A DNA stretch of 64,000 nucleotides from positions 1-64,000 of the forward strand of contig JANATF010000010.1 in assembly GCA_029449245.1 (NCBI GenBank), read 5' to 3'. Positions 20,510-31,570 of this stretch are shown here, one piece after another (position 1 is the first letter of the stretch; each line of letters starts with the position of its first letter). The DNA comes from Mortierella alpina (taxonomy: Eukaryota; Mortierellomycota; Mortierellomycetes; Mortierellales; Mortierellaceae). The translations under genes and the position numbers were made by a program. The notes below the pieces were generated by a model, which was given only the letters and a program-made list of their open reading frames with translations, was not told the origin of the DNA and searched no databases.

Positions 20510-20530
20510 TCCAGGCCAGACTCGCCCAGG
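20485..20530 (+). promoter_or_regulatory. -1 programmed ribosomal frameshift signal (Gag to Pol)
   Basis: The slippery heptamer GGGAAAC (20485-20491) is in the correct Gag phase (G_GGA_AAC). After a short spacer, 20494-20503 pairs with 20521-20530: seven contiguous base pairs (GGGCGAG/CTCGCCC) plus two more beyond one mismatch. Slipping back one base moves ribosomes into the Pol frame. Confidence 0.8.
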
Positions 20531-23500
20531 CACCACCCTGCCCACGTTGCCTGGACAGTGCGCGAGGATCCCCACGCGAGACACCTGTAGTTCCTCAACA
20601 AAATAAAGTTGTCTCTACTCCATCCTCCATCGCCTCGCTCGCTGCACATGACCCCACCACTCCTCTGACATCATCATCCCCAACCCCATTCGTCACTCCC
20701 CCTCTGACATCATCACCAACAACTCCATCCGACTCCTCATTCAACCAACCTCATTCCACACAACTTCCCCATCCCCTCCCCGCATGCACATCCACCACCC
20801 ACCATGACCCTCCCCCCACCCTCGACCCCCCATTGACACCCTCGGACCCCACGCCCCTCACCTCCTCTGCCCTCAAACGCGCCCGTCGCCGTCGCCAACG
20901 CACTGTTCGACTATGCTCCTACGCCACCGCCTTCCAGAACTCGCGCCGCTTGCTCACTTTCATCGGTGCTGTCAATGGCCGCCCAGCCAAGATCCTCATT
21001 GACGGCGGTGCCGAAGGGAATGTAATCAGCTCCAAGTTTTGCTCGGCGAATGCCATTGCTTTGCAGGAGAGCGTGCCCATTCCGGTTGTATTGCCTAACG
21101 GTTCAGCCTCTTTGGCCCATAACGTAGCCGCCATCACACTGGAACGGGACGCCTACAAGGACTCGCTGAACGCCATTGTGTACCCCATGCCCAAGTACGA
21201 CCTAATCCTGGGAAAGCCGTGGCTGACTCAGGTGAACCCGAACATCAACTGGCGGACAAACGACCTACACTTTGAGCACAGTGGTGCACCTGTCTTCTGG
21301 TCCTGCACCGGGTTTGCCTCATCAGTCAGTACCAACAGCATCAACGTCTCGGCATTGCACTTCGTCTCTATCGCCTCCGACCCTGATGCTTCGGTGTTCT
21401 TAGCTCAGGTCAAACTGCCCGCCCCTCCTCCGAAGACAGAGGAGCCAGACATGACCGAGGAAGTGCGCCAACTTGTCAAAGTCGAGTTCCCCGACGTCTT
21501 CCCACCCGAACTACCAGACGGCCCACCACCGGATCGAGGCATGAGCATGCGCATCGAAACGGACTCCTCAGCTGACCCACCTGTGCGCCCGGTTATACGC
21601 CTCTCCATTGCGGAACTCGACGAACTTCGGAAACAGCTACAGACACTCCTACGCAAAGGATTCATATCTCCAAGCACGTCGCCTTACGGTGCGCCAGTAC
21701 TATTTGTGAAAAAGAAGGACGGCAGCCTCCGGATGTGCGTCGATTACAGAGGTCTCAACAAAATCACGAAGAAGAACCGACACCCGCTACCAAGGATTGA
21801 CGAGCTGATCGACCGATTCAGGACAGCACGCTGCTTTTCGCGTTTGGATTTAATCTCGGGATATCATCAGATGGCCATCCACCCTGAAGATCGACACAAA
21901 ACAGCATTTCGGACGCGATACGGTCACTACGAATTCAATGTCGTCCCATTCGGCCTGACTAATGCCCCTGCGGCATTCTCGGCCATGATGAGGCAGGCTT
22001 TGGAACCAGTACTGGACAGATGCGTGGTGATCTATTTGGACGATATTTTAATTTACTCCGACGATGATGAACAACACCTCAAGGACCTACGCGCGGTACT
22101 ATCCCTTCTACGCAAAGCGGGCCTCTTCGCTAAACTTTCTAAATGCTCGTTTATGCAAGAAGAGACAGAGTTCCTCGGCCACGTTATCTCCAAGGACGGA
22201 CTCAAGACCAATGCAGGACTCGTCAAAGCCATCCGAGAATGGCCAGCCCCTACGAGCCGACACGAGGTCATGCAATTTCTCGGGTTAACACAATTTTACC
22301 ACCAATACGTCGATCACTACGCTGATATAGCTCTTCCTCTGACTGCTCTGCTAGGCTCAACAACACCGTTCACATGGGACACACCGCAGCAAAAGGCTTT
22401 CGAGGATCTTAAGAAAGCCGTGACCTCGGCACCCGTACTCCGCATCTTCGATCCAGCCCTCACCACCGGTGTCGAAACAGACGCCTCCGGATTTGCCATT
22501 GGCGCTGTCCTGTTCCAGACCGACCATAATGGTGTGTCCCGACCGGTTGCCTTCACTTCGAGAAAGTTGAGCCAAGCAGAGCGGAATTACCCAACACACG
22601 AGCAGGAGCTCCTGGCCGTCGTACATGCCTTAAGGACTTGGAGATACTATCTGGACGGCTCGCACTTCATTGTTTATACCGATCACGCGACCCTGCAGCA
22701 TTTTCCAACACAGCCTAATCTCACACGGCGTCAAGCAAGATGGATGGAACTGCTCCAAGAGTACGATTTCACTTTCAAGTACAAGCCCGGCAAGGATAAC
22801 ATTGTCCCCGATGCGCTCTCTCGCCGCCCCGACCACAAGGAACCAGTCCCGGAGCCGTACCAAATACACTCACTCGACATCAATCTCGACCCAGGCGTAC
22901 GGCAATGCCTGGTGGAAGGCTACCCAAAGGACCCCATCCTAGGCCCGCTCCACGAAAATTGCCGTCAACAGCAGGCAAGTCATTCCGATCGCTATTTCGT
23001 CGCAGATGACTTGCTGTGGATCAATGTCGATGGGCAGCAGCGATTATGTATCCCCAAAGATACTGATTTGCGCTCTACAATCTTACACGATGCGCATGAT
23101 TCTCCACTGGCCGGCCACCTCGGATTTGAGAAAACATACGACAACCTGCGCCGCACATTCTTCTGGCCCCGGATGGCACGGGATACCAAGGCCTATATCG
23201 CATCGTGTGAGCAATGCCAACGCAACAAACCCTCCACGCGACACCCGGCAGGTCTTTTCACCCCTCTGGCAATCCCTAGCCAGCGATGGGACACTGTCTC
23301 GATGGATTTTATCGTTCAGCTCCCCAAGACGGCCCGCAACTTCGATGCAATCACTGTGTTTGTCGACAAGCTCTCGAAACAAGTGCACTTTTGTGCCAGC
23401 CACACCACGGACTCGGCCACGGATGTCGCGCGACTTTTCTTCGACCAGATCTTCCGCTTGCACGGCATGCCCCGGGCCATTGTGTCAGACCGAGACTCGC

Positions 23501-24369
23501 GCTTCACCGGTAAATTTTGGACAGCCTTGACAAAGTTGATGGGTACCAAACTCAACTTTTCCACTGCTTTTCATCCGCAGTCGGATGGCCAGACAGAGAG
23601 AGCAAATCGGACCCTGGAGGAGATGCTCCGCGCCTATATCTCGTACCATCAGAAGGACTGGGATCTCTGGTTACCAATGATGGAGTTCGCATACAATAAC
23701 TCTGTCAACCCCTCAACTGGATTTTCCCCATTCTTCCTCAACTACGGCCACCATCCCCTGGTACCGTCGTCTCTTCTCAAGCCACCAGCCACCAACGTCC
23801 CCGCAGTGTCCGAGTTCTTGACAGCCCAAGCATCAGCCCTCTCTCAGGCCAAGGACGCGATCATCGCTGCACAGAACCGCCAGAAGCACTATGCTGACCA
23901 GAAACGACGGCCAGTGCCTTTCGCAGTCGGTGACATGGTCCTCCTCAGCACCGAGCATATATCAGTTGCAGCTCACAAGCAGCGCCCCTCCAAGAAGTTG
24001 GAACCTAAATTTATTGGCCCTTACAAGATCATTGCTCAGGTCAACGACAACGCCTTCGAGCTGGACCTACCACCGGCAATGAAGCAGCACCCTGTGTTCA
24101 ACGCCGACCTGTTACGACCCCACACGCCATCACCAAAGGAATTTGGCGAACGATCGCCACCACCGCCACCCCCGGATATCATTGAAGGCGAGGAGGAGTT
24201 CGAGGTAGAGCGCATACTCGACTACGCTGTCATCAACAAAAAACCGAAGTGGCTCGTCCTCTGGAAAGGTTACCCATTAGAAAGTGCGACTTGGGAGCCA
24301 AAGTCATCCCTAACAAACGCCAAAGATGCTCTCGCCGACTTCGAGGCCTCACGGAAGACGAGGACATGA
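20492..24369 (+). CDS. Pol of chromovirus E
   Basis: Expressed as a Gag-Pol fusion by frameshift at 20485-20491; the frame is open from 20428. A Ser/Thr/Pro-rich linker leads to a protease with ILIDGGAEGNVIS (D-G-G). RT has VIYLDDILIYS, and RNase H has VETDASGFAIGAV and VYTDHATLQHF. The integrase has an HHCC domain (HDAHDSPLAGHLGFEKTY ... CEQCQRNK), a D-D-E core (SMDFIVQLP, VSDRDSRFTG, GQTERANRTLEE) and the GPY/F-type module (KFIGPYKII). A C-terminal chromodomain runs from FEVERILDYA through LVLWKGYPLESATWEP. No defects seen. Confidence 0.95.
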
Positions 24370-24390
24370 TTTTTTTTAGGACGGGGAGGA

Positions 24391-24542
24391 TGCAACGGAT
24401 TGCAGTGACCTTGCGTCACCTTGGCTGCGCCCAGTACTAGAAGTTTCTAGATCTAGTCCTAGGCACATAAATAGAGACACACGTCGAGCCCTGGCTCGAT
24501 AACCAATAAACGATCCCCTTCTTCACTTTACCTATTGTTGCA
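24391..24542 (+). repeat. 3' LTR of element E
   Basis: Identical to 19258-19409. Confidence 0.97.
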
Positions 24543-27500
24543 GCTCTGGACAAAGCGTCCGGAATGACATTCAACAGTCCTGGACGATACACGCACTCAA
24601 AATCGTAGTTGAGAAGGGTTGCTTTCCAGTTCGTAATGATCTGCGGGAGCTCATCTTGTTCATGGATGTACGTCAGAGGTCTGTGGTCGGTGTAGAGAAC
24701 AAACTTTCTTCCCCACAAGAAATAATGAAACTTCATGAGAGCAAACATTATGCCTAAAAGTTCTTTCTTGTAAGTTGGGTAGTTTTTCTCGTGCTTGTGC
24801 AGCGCTCTTGACTGAAAGGAAATGTAATTGATCTCGCTATGATCATCTCTCCCCCTGGGCAGTTGATAAAGCATAACACCTAGCCCGTCGTTGGAGGCAT
24901 CCGTAGCGGCATAGAACATTAACAGAAAATTTGCAAATTTCAGGATGGGTGCTCTTTTCATCAAATAACGAAAGGCATCGAAGCATCGCTTCTCCAGATC
25001 GTTCAGGATGAATTTTCCTTTCTTATTACGCAACGCATCTAATGGGCCCGAGAGTGTACTATGCATGGCAATGTATCCTCGAAAGTGGTTGAACATGCCA
25101 TTGTACCTCTGGATCATTTTGTTGTTCGTGGGGTAAGGCCACGTTTCTACATTAGCCAGTTTCTCAATGTTAATGCGTTTGCCGTCTTTGCTGATAATGA
25201 ATCCAAGCAAGAGGACTTCTGTGCTGAGTAAGTGACACTTCTCCTTATTGATAATTAAACCCACTTCCGTGAGAAGCTTAAGGACTGAGATGACATGAGT
25301 GATATGCTCTTCAATAGACTGTGAATAGATAACGATATCATCCACATAGTTGTCAGAATAATGCACATGTCCGAGTAACTGCGACATGGCTCGTTGAAAG
25401 ATGCTTGTCAACGGCTTCAATCCAAAGGGCGCTCTTGCGAACATGTACTGCTTTCCACCATGAGTGAATGCAGTCAGAGGTTGGCTTGCTTTATCAATTG
25501 GCATGCGGTGATATGCCTGGGAGAGATCAATAGTAGAAAAGTACTTTGCTCCTGCCATCTTGGCGTGAACGTCAGTGATCAGTGGCAAGGGGAAATTGTC
25601 TGTATCCTCTAGCTGGCGGTTCAGCGTGCGAGGATCAAGGCAGACACGAAACTTGGTGATGTTCCCATCCAGGTCTCTTCTGGAGGCCATGGTAAGAGAA
25701 TTATTGTATGGACAGCCTTTCGGTGCTGGCACAATGACACCCGTGTCCCACCAGGTTTGGATCGTACTATCAACTTCCTCTTTCTCTGTTTGAGCGTAAA
25801 ACGGGCGTGATCTTTCTTGTATCCTACAGCCAGGCCTTACTTTCAGAGATACGCTCATTGACTCGAGAGTGCAGTGCGTCTTCGGGTCAATTCTGGCATT
25901 GGCCTTCAGGTGTGGCTCTAGTTCATTTACGAAAATTGCTTTTTGTTTGATGAATTCTGGGGTGCGTTCTTCTGCAGGAGGTTCCTTGGGAATGAGCGAA
26001 GCTTTCTCATCATAGGGTACCCAGAGGAACTCCTCCTCTCTTGGTGGCGGCATTGCCATTCCTGTAATGGCGTAACCGAACCTAGCAAAGAGATCCATTC
26101 CTATGATAAAGTCATAGTACTCCAGAGCCATAACATAGACATGGCGTTCTACGGATCTTTTGTTGCATACAAGTTGCACTTTGTCACAAGTGACGATGCT
26201 TTGAGTGCTGGTGCCTGCCTCAATCATAGCAATTGAGTCATTGGGCTTCTTGTAATAACGAATTGCCAGATCGTCTGCGAGTTCTTTGCTGATGAGAGAT
26301 GTAGTGGCTCCAGGGTCCAACAGAGCGGTACACATTGCGCCCATCACGCTAATAGGCACAGCTATTCTGTTGTCACCAGGTGCGGAACCCTTGAACGCAT
26401 AGGCTTCTTTCAGAAATACGTAGGGCAACGAGGTGTAGGAAGAGAACATAGAATGTTTATTTAATTCAATGCCTTCCATCTGAGTGTCCTCAGATATTCT
26501 GCTGAACGCTCCAACAGTCTTTTGATACTTGGAACTATCTCTAGACTGGGTAGGCTGCTTGCCAGAGCGTTCATCTCGGCTCTTCCTTTCCTGGTCGTTT
26601 TGCCAGCGAAAGCAATCTTCCTTCTCATGCCTGAGATGTTTGTCTCTGCACTTGGCTGAATAAGGGCAGAGCTCTCTTTTGCCATGACTTTGTCTAGGCT
26701 TCTTGTAGACCCGGTCTCTGCGGTCGCCGTCTCTACGGTCTCGGTCCCTGTTATCCCTGCGGTCGCGGTCCCTGTTGTCCCCTCCGGGACTGGGCCTCTT
26801 TTGGAGCACAGGTGCTGGAGCTCTGTCAGAATACTCTGACCTTGCTTTAACCTGGGATCGATCCGCAGCTTGGGCGCCCGCCTTGCCACCATACTTCTTG
26901 ATGAAGTACAGGGTGTGGTCGGTCTTGGAGCCTTCCATCGCTCCTGGGGTCTTGGTCAGGAACTCGAGGTATTTCTTGATGGACTTAACCTCATCAAAGG
27001 AGCCATACTCCTTGATCGTTGCTTGGAAGCCGACATCGGATAAATGATTGCCAAGCGCCTTAATCAGGATTGTGCAACCATCATCTGGAAATTTGGCGGC
27101 CTCAATGAGCGGCGTGAGGCGCTGAGTGAACGCTAAGAACGTTTCACCAACTTTGGGTCTGGCTGTGAGCACTTCGTCCGCAAGGTGTGCTTCCAAGAGT
27201 TCAAACTTGAGAGCCTTGTTCAGACATGCGACCACTTGCTTCCAAGTCCGTTTCTTGAGAGGGATGTCCATAATGAATTCTTGATACTCCTTGGCAAGAC
27301 CAACCTTTGAGATAGCACTGGGCATGTAATCCCAGGCCATTTTGTCAAAGAGGTCGTCCGAGAGATTTCTTCTGAAGACCCTTTCGAAGTCGTCTCTGAA
27401 CTTAACTACGCGGCGAGCCATCTCTCTGACCATGTCCTCCGTCGGAAGTGCTGACACGTCCAGATCGAGCTCGGGCGAGTCCTTGAAAGTCTTCTTCTTG

Positions 27501-28297
27501 ACCTTAGAGAAGTCGACCTCATCCGTGTTTTCGATAAGCGGGATGTACTCCTCGCGGAAGATGCGGTATAGAGCGCTGTGCTCGGGATTGGACTTGTCCC
27601 ATTTGACTGAGAACTTGGCTTTAGGAGCTTCCTCGACTTTCTCGAGTTCTTGAGGGGCCTCATCTTCTTCATAGCCGAAGGTGAGCGATTGCTGGATGGA
27701 GGCGATGTCCTTCCGGATGTCCTCGCATTCTTGGGTGACGGCTGAGAGTAATTCCTCCTTTTGCGCGATAAGTTTCCTCGTCGCTCTCTCGATTCTTGAT
27801 TGCTCCACACGGATGTGTTTCATCTGGATGACCGCGTCGTGGAAACGAGTGTGGATCAATCCAATTGTTCTTGACCTGGCTCGAAGCCGGTCCTTGCGAC
27901 GACTGAGGAGTTTCTGGAGATCTTCCTTGGTAGGGTTGCCAACACCACCAATTTCAAAATCCTCTTCTTCCTCGTCTTCAACCGTGAAGGTTGATAGGAG
28001 CTTGTTAAGAGCGTCCACTTCTTGGGAGGACTCAGAGAAGTGTGACTCCTCGTCAGTGTCCATAGGCGATGGTCCTTCGCCCTCGTCTTCGGAAGCCTCA
28101 GGGCTAGTGGGCTCCGAATGCGAGTCTCTAATGGTAGCAGAGGCGTCTGCTGAACTTGTAGACGCGACAGCTGGAGCTGAAGCGTTAGCGGCGTCTGCTG
28201 GGGGTGCAGCAGTGGCGGCGGTTGCTGGGGCGATAGCGGCGTCTGCTGGGGTTGCAGCGGCAGGGGCATTGGCACCGGAGCGTCGTCGGGGTGCCAT
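24543..28297 (-). CDS. Gag-Pol of element D, 5' part (Gag, protease, RT, RNase H)
   Basis: ATG 28297 lies 70 bp after the 5' LTR. Gag starts with an Ala/Pro-rich segment, then an acidic region, a coiled-coil-like stretch (about residues 120-200), a capsid-type region, and an Arg/Asp/Ser-rich tail. Protease shows TALLDPGATTSL near residue 658, with Pro in the active-site loop where Thr or Ser is usual. RT has DNYVDDIVIYS near 984, and RNase H has AATDASNDGLG and LYTDHRPLTYI. The frame runs to PDALSRA, where element E interrupts it. No other stop or frameshift is seen. Confidence 0.92.
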
Positions 28298-28356
28298 GAT
28301 GAGTGATTGAGAATTCTTTTGTGTGTGTATATGAGGGTGTATGGGGGTTCTTATGA

Positions 28357-28367
28357 CCTTGAAAAAA
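28357..28367 (-). other. Atypical primer-binding site of element D (T6-CAAGG)
   Basis: On the minus strand six T then CAAGG directly follow the 5' LTR. The complement is CCTTG plus an A-run; CCTTG ends the motif at 17143-17137, exactly 20 nt after AATAAA. Confidence 0.6.
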
Positions 28368-28558
28368 TGAAACGTATAGTGGAATTGTGAGAGTCAAGGA
28401 GACAAAGAGATGATGTTTATTCTTTGCCGAGGCAGGACTATTAAGTAGGCGTCCTGCCACAGGCTAACTATACACTCAATGAACTTTGATAAAAAGGGAA
28501 GTGGTCTCCAATTTAAAGAGGTACACTCCCTAGACCAAGGTAGGTCCAGTACGTTACA
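28368..28558 (-). repeat. 5' LTR of element D
   Basis: 191 bp, TG...CA, identical to the 3' copy. Confidence 0.96.
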
Positions 28559-28563
28559 GAGGC

Positions 28564-28703
28564 ACTTGTGGATGCGAGATTATTAACGCGGGATGAAGAA
28601 TTTAACTTACTTGCGAAAGGCTTGACGAAATGTACAGAGCTAAAGGATGAGCTGCCTGCATTTTATATAAAAATCCTGAGGCATTAAAACTAATTCACTG
28701 CTA
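28564..28703 (-). promoter_or_regulatory. Displaced promoter and 5'UTR donor of the toxin-like gene
   Basis: On the minus strand TATATAAAA lies at 28669-28661, and a good splice donor GTAAGT at 28610-28605. The matching acceptor (CCAG at 17052-17053) and start codon lie beyond element D, so D appears to have entered a roughly 100-bp 5'UTR intron. Inferred from motif spacing only. Confidence 0.45.
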
Positions 28704-28766
28704 CACCCCCCCTTGCACGTTCCCATGCCCCTTTTCTTTATCCATGCGCTGTGCTTACACTCTTTA

Positions 28767-29437
28767 GAGGTCTCGCCAGAAAGTCGTAAACCCAATATAT
28801 TTTTGAGCAATGAATAGGGATTGAATACAACGATGGGAGCCCACATTTACGTGACACGGTCAAGTCATTAGTTGTCAATCTAACTTCTTCTTTTTTTGAT
28901 GGTGAAAGATGGTTACGCGTTGCCTATCCCTGCTGTATTTCTTTAGCTAGGGCCTCCTCTATGTTACCAACCGCTACGTCAAAGTCGTCATCTATACCTG
29001 GGGCCTGTGATTCACAGATGAAAAGACCCTCTTGGTCCTCGAAGTAGGAAGCATTGAGAGCGAGATCGAAGTCATCTTCAGTGATGTGATCGTAGTCCGA
29101 CAACATGTCTTCGAATAGTTCTTCCATCGTCGCCTCCTCATCGACTGGTCCATCCAGTGTACACAGTGGACCTGAGGTGTCCTCGCCATCTTCAGGGGGG
29201 TTCTTGGCAGCCTCAGAGTACGCCAGGCATTGCCTGACGGTAGTTTTCCAAACGGAACGAAATGTTTTGGAGGGGATCTTGGAAAATAATGGAGGGAGCT
29301 CTGGAATGGAGAGGACATTTCGCTAGACGCTTAGCTAGATTTGCGAGGACCGTACGTAAATTTGTGACAGTGGTAGGATTCTATTGAGCAGAGTATATCA
29401 AAAATATATTGGGTTTACGACTTTCTGGCGAGACCTC
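28767..29437 (+). mobile_element. MITE-like DNA element, 671 bp (family M)
   Basis: Terminal inverted repeats of about 40 bp, starting GAGGTCTCGCCAGAAAGTC, match perfectly at both ends. TA flanks both sides (28765-28766, 29438-29439). It is inserted in the minisatellite. It holds a partial acidic reading frame on the minus strand, so it is probably an internally deleted derivative of a TA-targeting transposon (Tc1/mariner/pogo group). Confidence 0.88.
28924..29325 (-). pseudogene. Acidic ORF remnant inside the 671-bp MITE
   Basis: A frame of about 130 codons without a clear start. It begins near IPELPPLFSKIPSKTFRSVW and ends in a strongly acidic tail (DDDFDVAVGNIEEALAKEI); ATG 29127 gives 67 residues. 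It could be the C-terminus of the parent transposase, since pogo-type transposases often end acidic, but no catalytic motif remains. Confidence 0.4.
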
Positions 29438-30578
29438 TATCTTCTCTACCCACGCCCTGGCACGCTCCCACGCCCCTGTTCTTCATTCATGCGCTGTGCT
29501 TGCTTTGTTTCCCTCTTTACAATTTTCGCTGCCCACGCCCTGGCACGCTCCCATGCCCCTTTTCTTAGTTCATGCGCTGTGCGCGCATTTTTTTTTGTTG
29601 CACGTACCTATTTTACTACTTTCGTTACCCAGACCTTGGTACATTCCCATACCCCTGTCTCCAGTTCATGCGCTGTGCAGTCACTTTTTCTTTCCTTCCT
29701 TTCGCTACTCATACCCTGGCACGTTCCCATGCCCCTTTTCTGTGTTCATGTGCTGTGCCTTTTCTTTTTTCCTTGCTTCGCTACCCACGTCCTTGCACGT
29801 TCCCATGCCCCTTTCTTTGTTCATGCGCTGTGCGTGCTTTTTTTTTCACTCCCACGCCCTGGCACGTTCACATGCCCCTGTCTTTGTTCATGCGCTGTGC
29901 GTGCTTTCTTTCACTACCCACGTTCCGATGCCCCTTTCTTTTGTTCAGGCGCTGTGCGTGTTTTTTTCACTACCCACGCCCTGGCACGTTCCCATGCCCC
30001 TTTCTTTGTTCATGCGCTGTGCGTGCTTTTTTCATTCCCACGCCCTGGCACGTTCCCATGCCCCTTTCTTTTGTTCAGGCGCTGTGCGTGTTTTTTTCAC
30101 TACCCACGCCCTGGCACGTTCCCATGCCCCTTTCTTTGTTCATGCGCTGTGCGTGCTTTTTTCATTCCCACGCCCTGGCACGTTCCCATGCCCCTTTCTT
30201 TTGTTCAGGCGCTGTGCGTGTTTTTTTTCACTACCCACGCCCTGGCATGTTCCCATGCCCCTTTTCCCTCTTCATGCGCTGTGCTCACATTCTCTTTCCT
30301 TTTTTCTCTTCGCTACCCACGCCTTGGCACTTTCCCATACCCCTTTTCCCTGTTGTTCCCATGCCCCTTTTCTTTGCTCATTGCGCTGTTCATAATTGCG
30401 TTTCTTTCGCTACCCACGCCCTGGCACGTTCCCATACCCCTTTTTTCTGTCTTATTTTCGCTACTCACGACCTGTCACGTTCCATGCCCCTTTTCTTAAT
30501 TCATGCGTTGCGCATGATATTTTTTCTCTCGCTAGCCACACCTTGGCACGTTCCCACGCACCCTTTCCTTATGCACTA

Positions 30579-30817
30579 GAGGTCTCGCCAGAAAGTCATC
30601 GACCCAATATATTTTTGATATAAGAGCTCAATAGAGTCCTCGTACCACCTTCATGGGCTGCTAGGCGTCTAGTGACATGTCCCTCCATACAGAGCTCCAT
30701 CCACAGCTGCGAACTTTGAATTGACCATGTCACGTAGAAGTGGGCTCTCATGGTTGCATTCAATCCCCCAGTCAGTGCAGAAAATATATTGGGTCGATGA
30801 CTTTCTGGCGAGACCTC
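30579..30817 (+). mobile_element. MITE-like DNA element, 239 bp (family M, deleted)
   Basis: The same terminal repeat start, GAGGTCTCGCCAGAAAGTC, with perfect inverted ends of about 36 bp flanked by TA (30577-30578, 30818-30819). Its minus-strand interior (about 30730-30770) matches 28817-28862 of the larger copy, so it is a shorter relative. It is also inserted in the minisatellite. Confidence 0.88.
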
Positions 30818-30956
30818 TATGCATGATATCATTGTTTTTCTCTTGCTACCCACGCCTTGACACGTTCCCATGCTCCTCTCTCTGTTCATGCACTGTGCAT
30901 GATTTCTTTTTTTTCTCTCAAGGTGCCAAGATTAAGTACACAAATAGCCACCATAG

Positions 30957-30965
30957 TATAAAAAG
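30957..30965 (+). promoter_or_regulatory. TATA box displaced from the orphan gene by element F
   Basis: TATAAAAAG; element F's TSD begins 32 bp downstream, about where transcription would start. The sequence after F's second TSD copy reads as the continuing 5'UTR of the gene at 38115. Confidence 0.55.
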
Positions 30966-30993
30966 AAAGGATTCTGGCTCTGTTTAAGTTCCC

Positions 30994-31477
30994 TGTGCAA
31001 TATTCACCAGAGTCCAGTAGTAAGTACACAGAGATACGAACGCGTCTACTATCGTAGACTCCTTAACAAAGACCAACGAGTCCAATCAAAACAGTGAAAG
31101 TGCTTGCCTAGAAGATACAAAATGTCATATCTAGAAGCTTGGCTCCAGGTACCAATCATGGACCTTCGCCAGCACGAACTACATGAACCAGAAAGATGTT
31201 CCTGGTCCGGATCAGTCATCCGGTACCCATGCTATGTAGTATTGGCGTAACGTCTAATGAATTAGGATCATGGCCAATCATTCAGAAGCTAGGACACGCG
31301 CCAGGCTATAGCCTTCCGCTATCCATCTCTTGGCAATGACTCCTTCACCTATCTATTTACCCAACATTACATCTCTGTAGTAACAATAAACATGTATAAA
31401 TACCGGTGTGTGGTCAGTGTGGACCGATATCTTTTTCTCACTTACTTTCCTATCATAAAACTTGCCTACACGTTTCA
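30994..31477 (+). repeat. 5' LTR of element F
   Basis: 484 bp. AACAATAAACATGTATAAAT holds both an AATAAA and a TATAAAT motif near its 3' end. Confidence 0.97.
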
Positions 31478-31490
31478 TTTTTTTAAGTGA
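31478..31490 (+). other. Atypical primer-binding site of element F (T7-AAGTGA)
   Basis: Seven T then AAGTGA directly after the 5' LTR; no TGG. The complement is TCACTT plus an A-run, and TCACTT lies in the 3' LTR at 37762-37767. Confidence 0.6.
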
Positions 31491-31570
31491 AGTGCCAACA
31501 CACCCCACACACCACATATCAAAACCTTAAAGCCTAAAAAATAACCTTAAAAACAAAACTCCACGTCACC

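Larger units (their letters stand above)
19258..24542 (+). mobile_element. Ty3/gypsy chromovirus E, intact, nested in element D
   Basis: Identical 152-bp LTRs (19258-19409, 24391-24542) with TSD GCTCT at 19253-19257 and 24543-24547. It has a tRNA-type primer site, Gag with a CCHC knuckle, Pol in the -1 frame with a strong frameshift signal, and polypurine tract AGGACGGGGAGGA just before the 3' LTR. Base composition is clearly more GC-rich than A, B, D and F, and its domains follow the standard chromovirus pattern, so it belongs to another clade. It landed in the RNase H/integrase boundary of D. Confidence 0.97.
17110..28558 (-). mobile_element. Ty3/gypsy retrotransposon D (young, split by element E)
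   Basis: Identical 191-bp LTRs at 17110-17300 and 28368-28558, with TSD GAGGC at 17105-17109 and 28559-28563. Gag-Pol is one frame of 1792 codons once E and one copy of GCTCT are removed. The polypurine tract CGGGGGGAGCT (minus strand) precedes the 3' LTR. The 3'UTR carries six ENE-like hairpins. D entered what looks like the 5'UTR intron of the toxin-like gene on the same strand. Identical LTRs argue for a recent insertion. Confidence 0.96.
28704..30925 (+). repeat. Minisatellite of 55-100 bp degenerate units
   Basis: More than 15 units, each built from CTACCCACGCCCTGGCACG, TTCCCATGCCCCTTTC and TTCATGCGCTGTGCGTG separated by pyrimidine runs of variable length. Units between about 29900 and 30250 are the most alike; the ends are more diverged. 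The two MITEs interrupt it. All three plus-strand frames stay open for hundreds of codons because the unit lacks stops, not because it encodes protein. Confidence 0.88.

Noticed and set aside
27681-28310. A 209-codon plus-strand frame opposite the Gag of element D
   Set aside because: Antisense shadow of the Ala/Ser/Glu-rich Gag N-terminus.
29384-30579. Three overlapping open frames of 328-371 codons on the plus strand, rich in Pro, Phe, Cys and His
   Set aside because: All three frames repeat the same minisatellite unit in different phases; they are open because the unit has no stops. No start context, domain or codon pattern supports translation.
28704-30925. Possible CRISPR array
   Set aside because: Repeats are degenerate and variable in length, spacers are not unique sequences, and the genome is eukaryotic.
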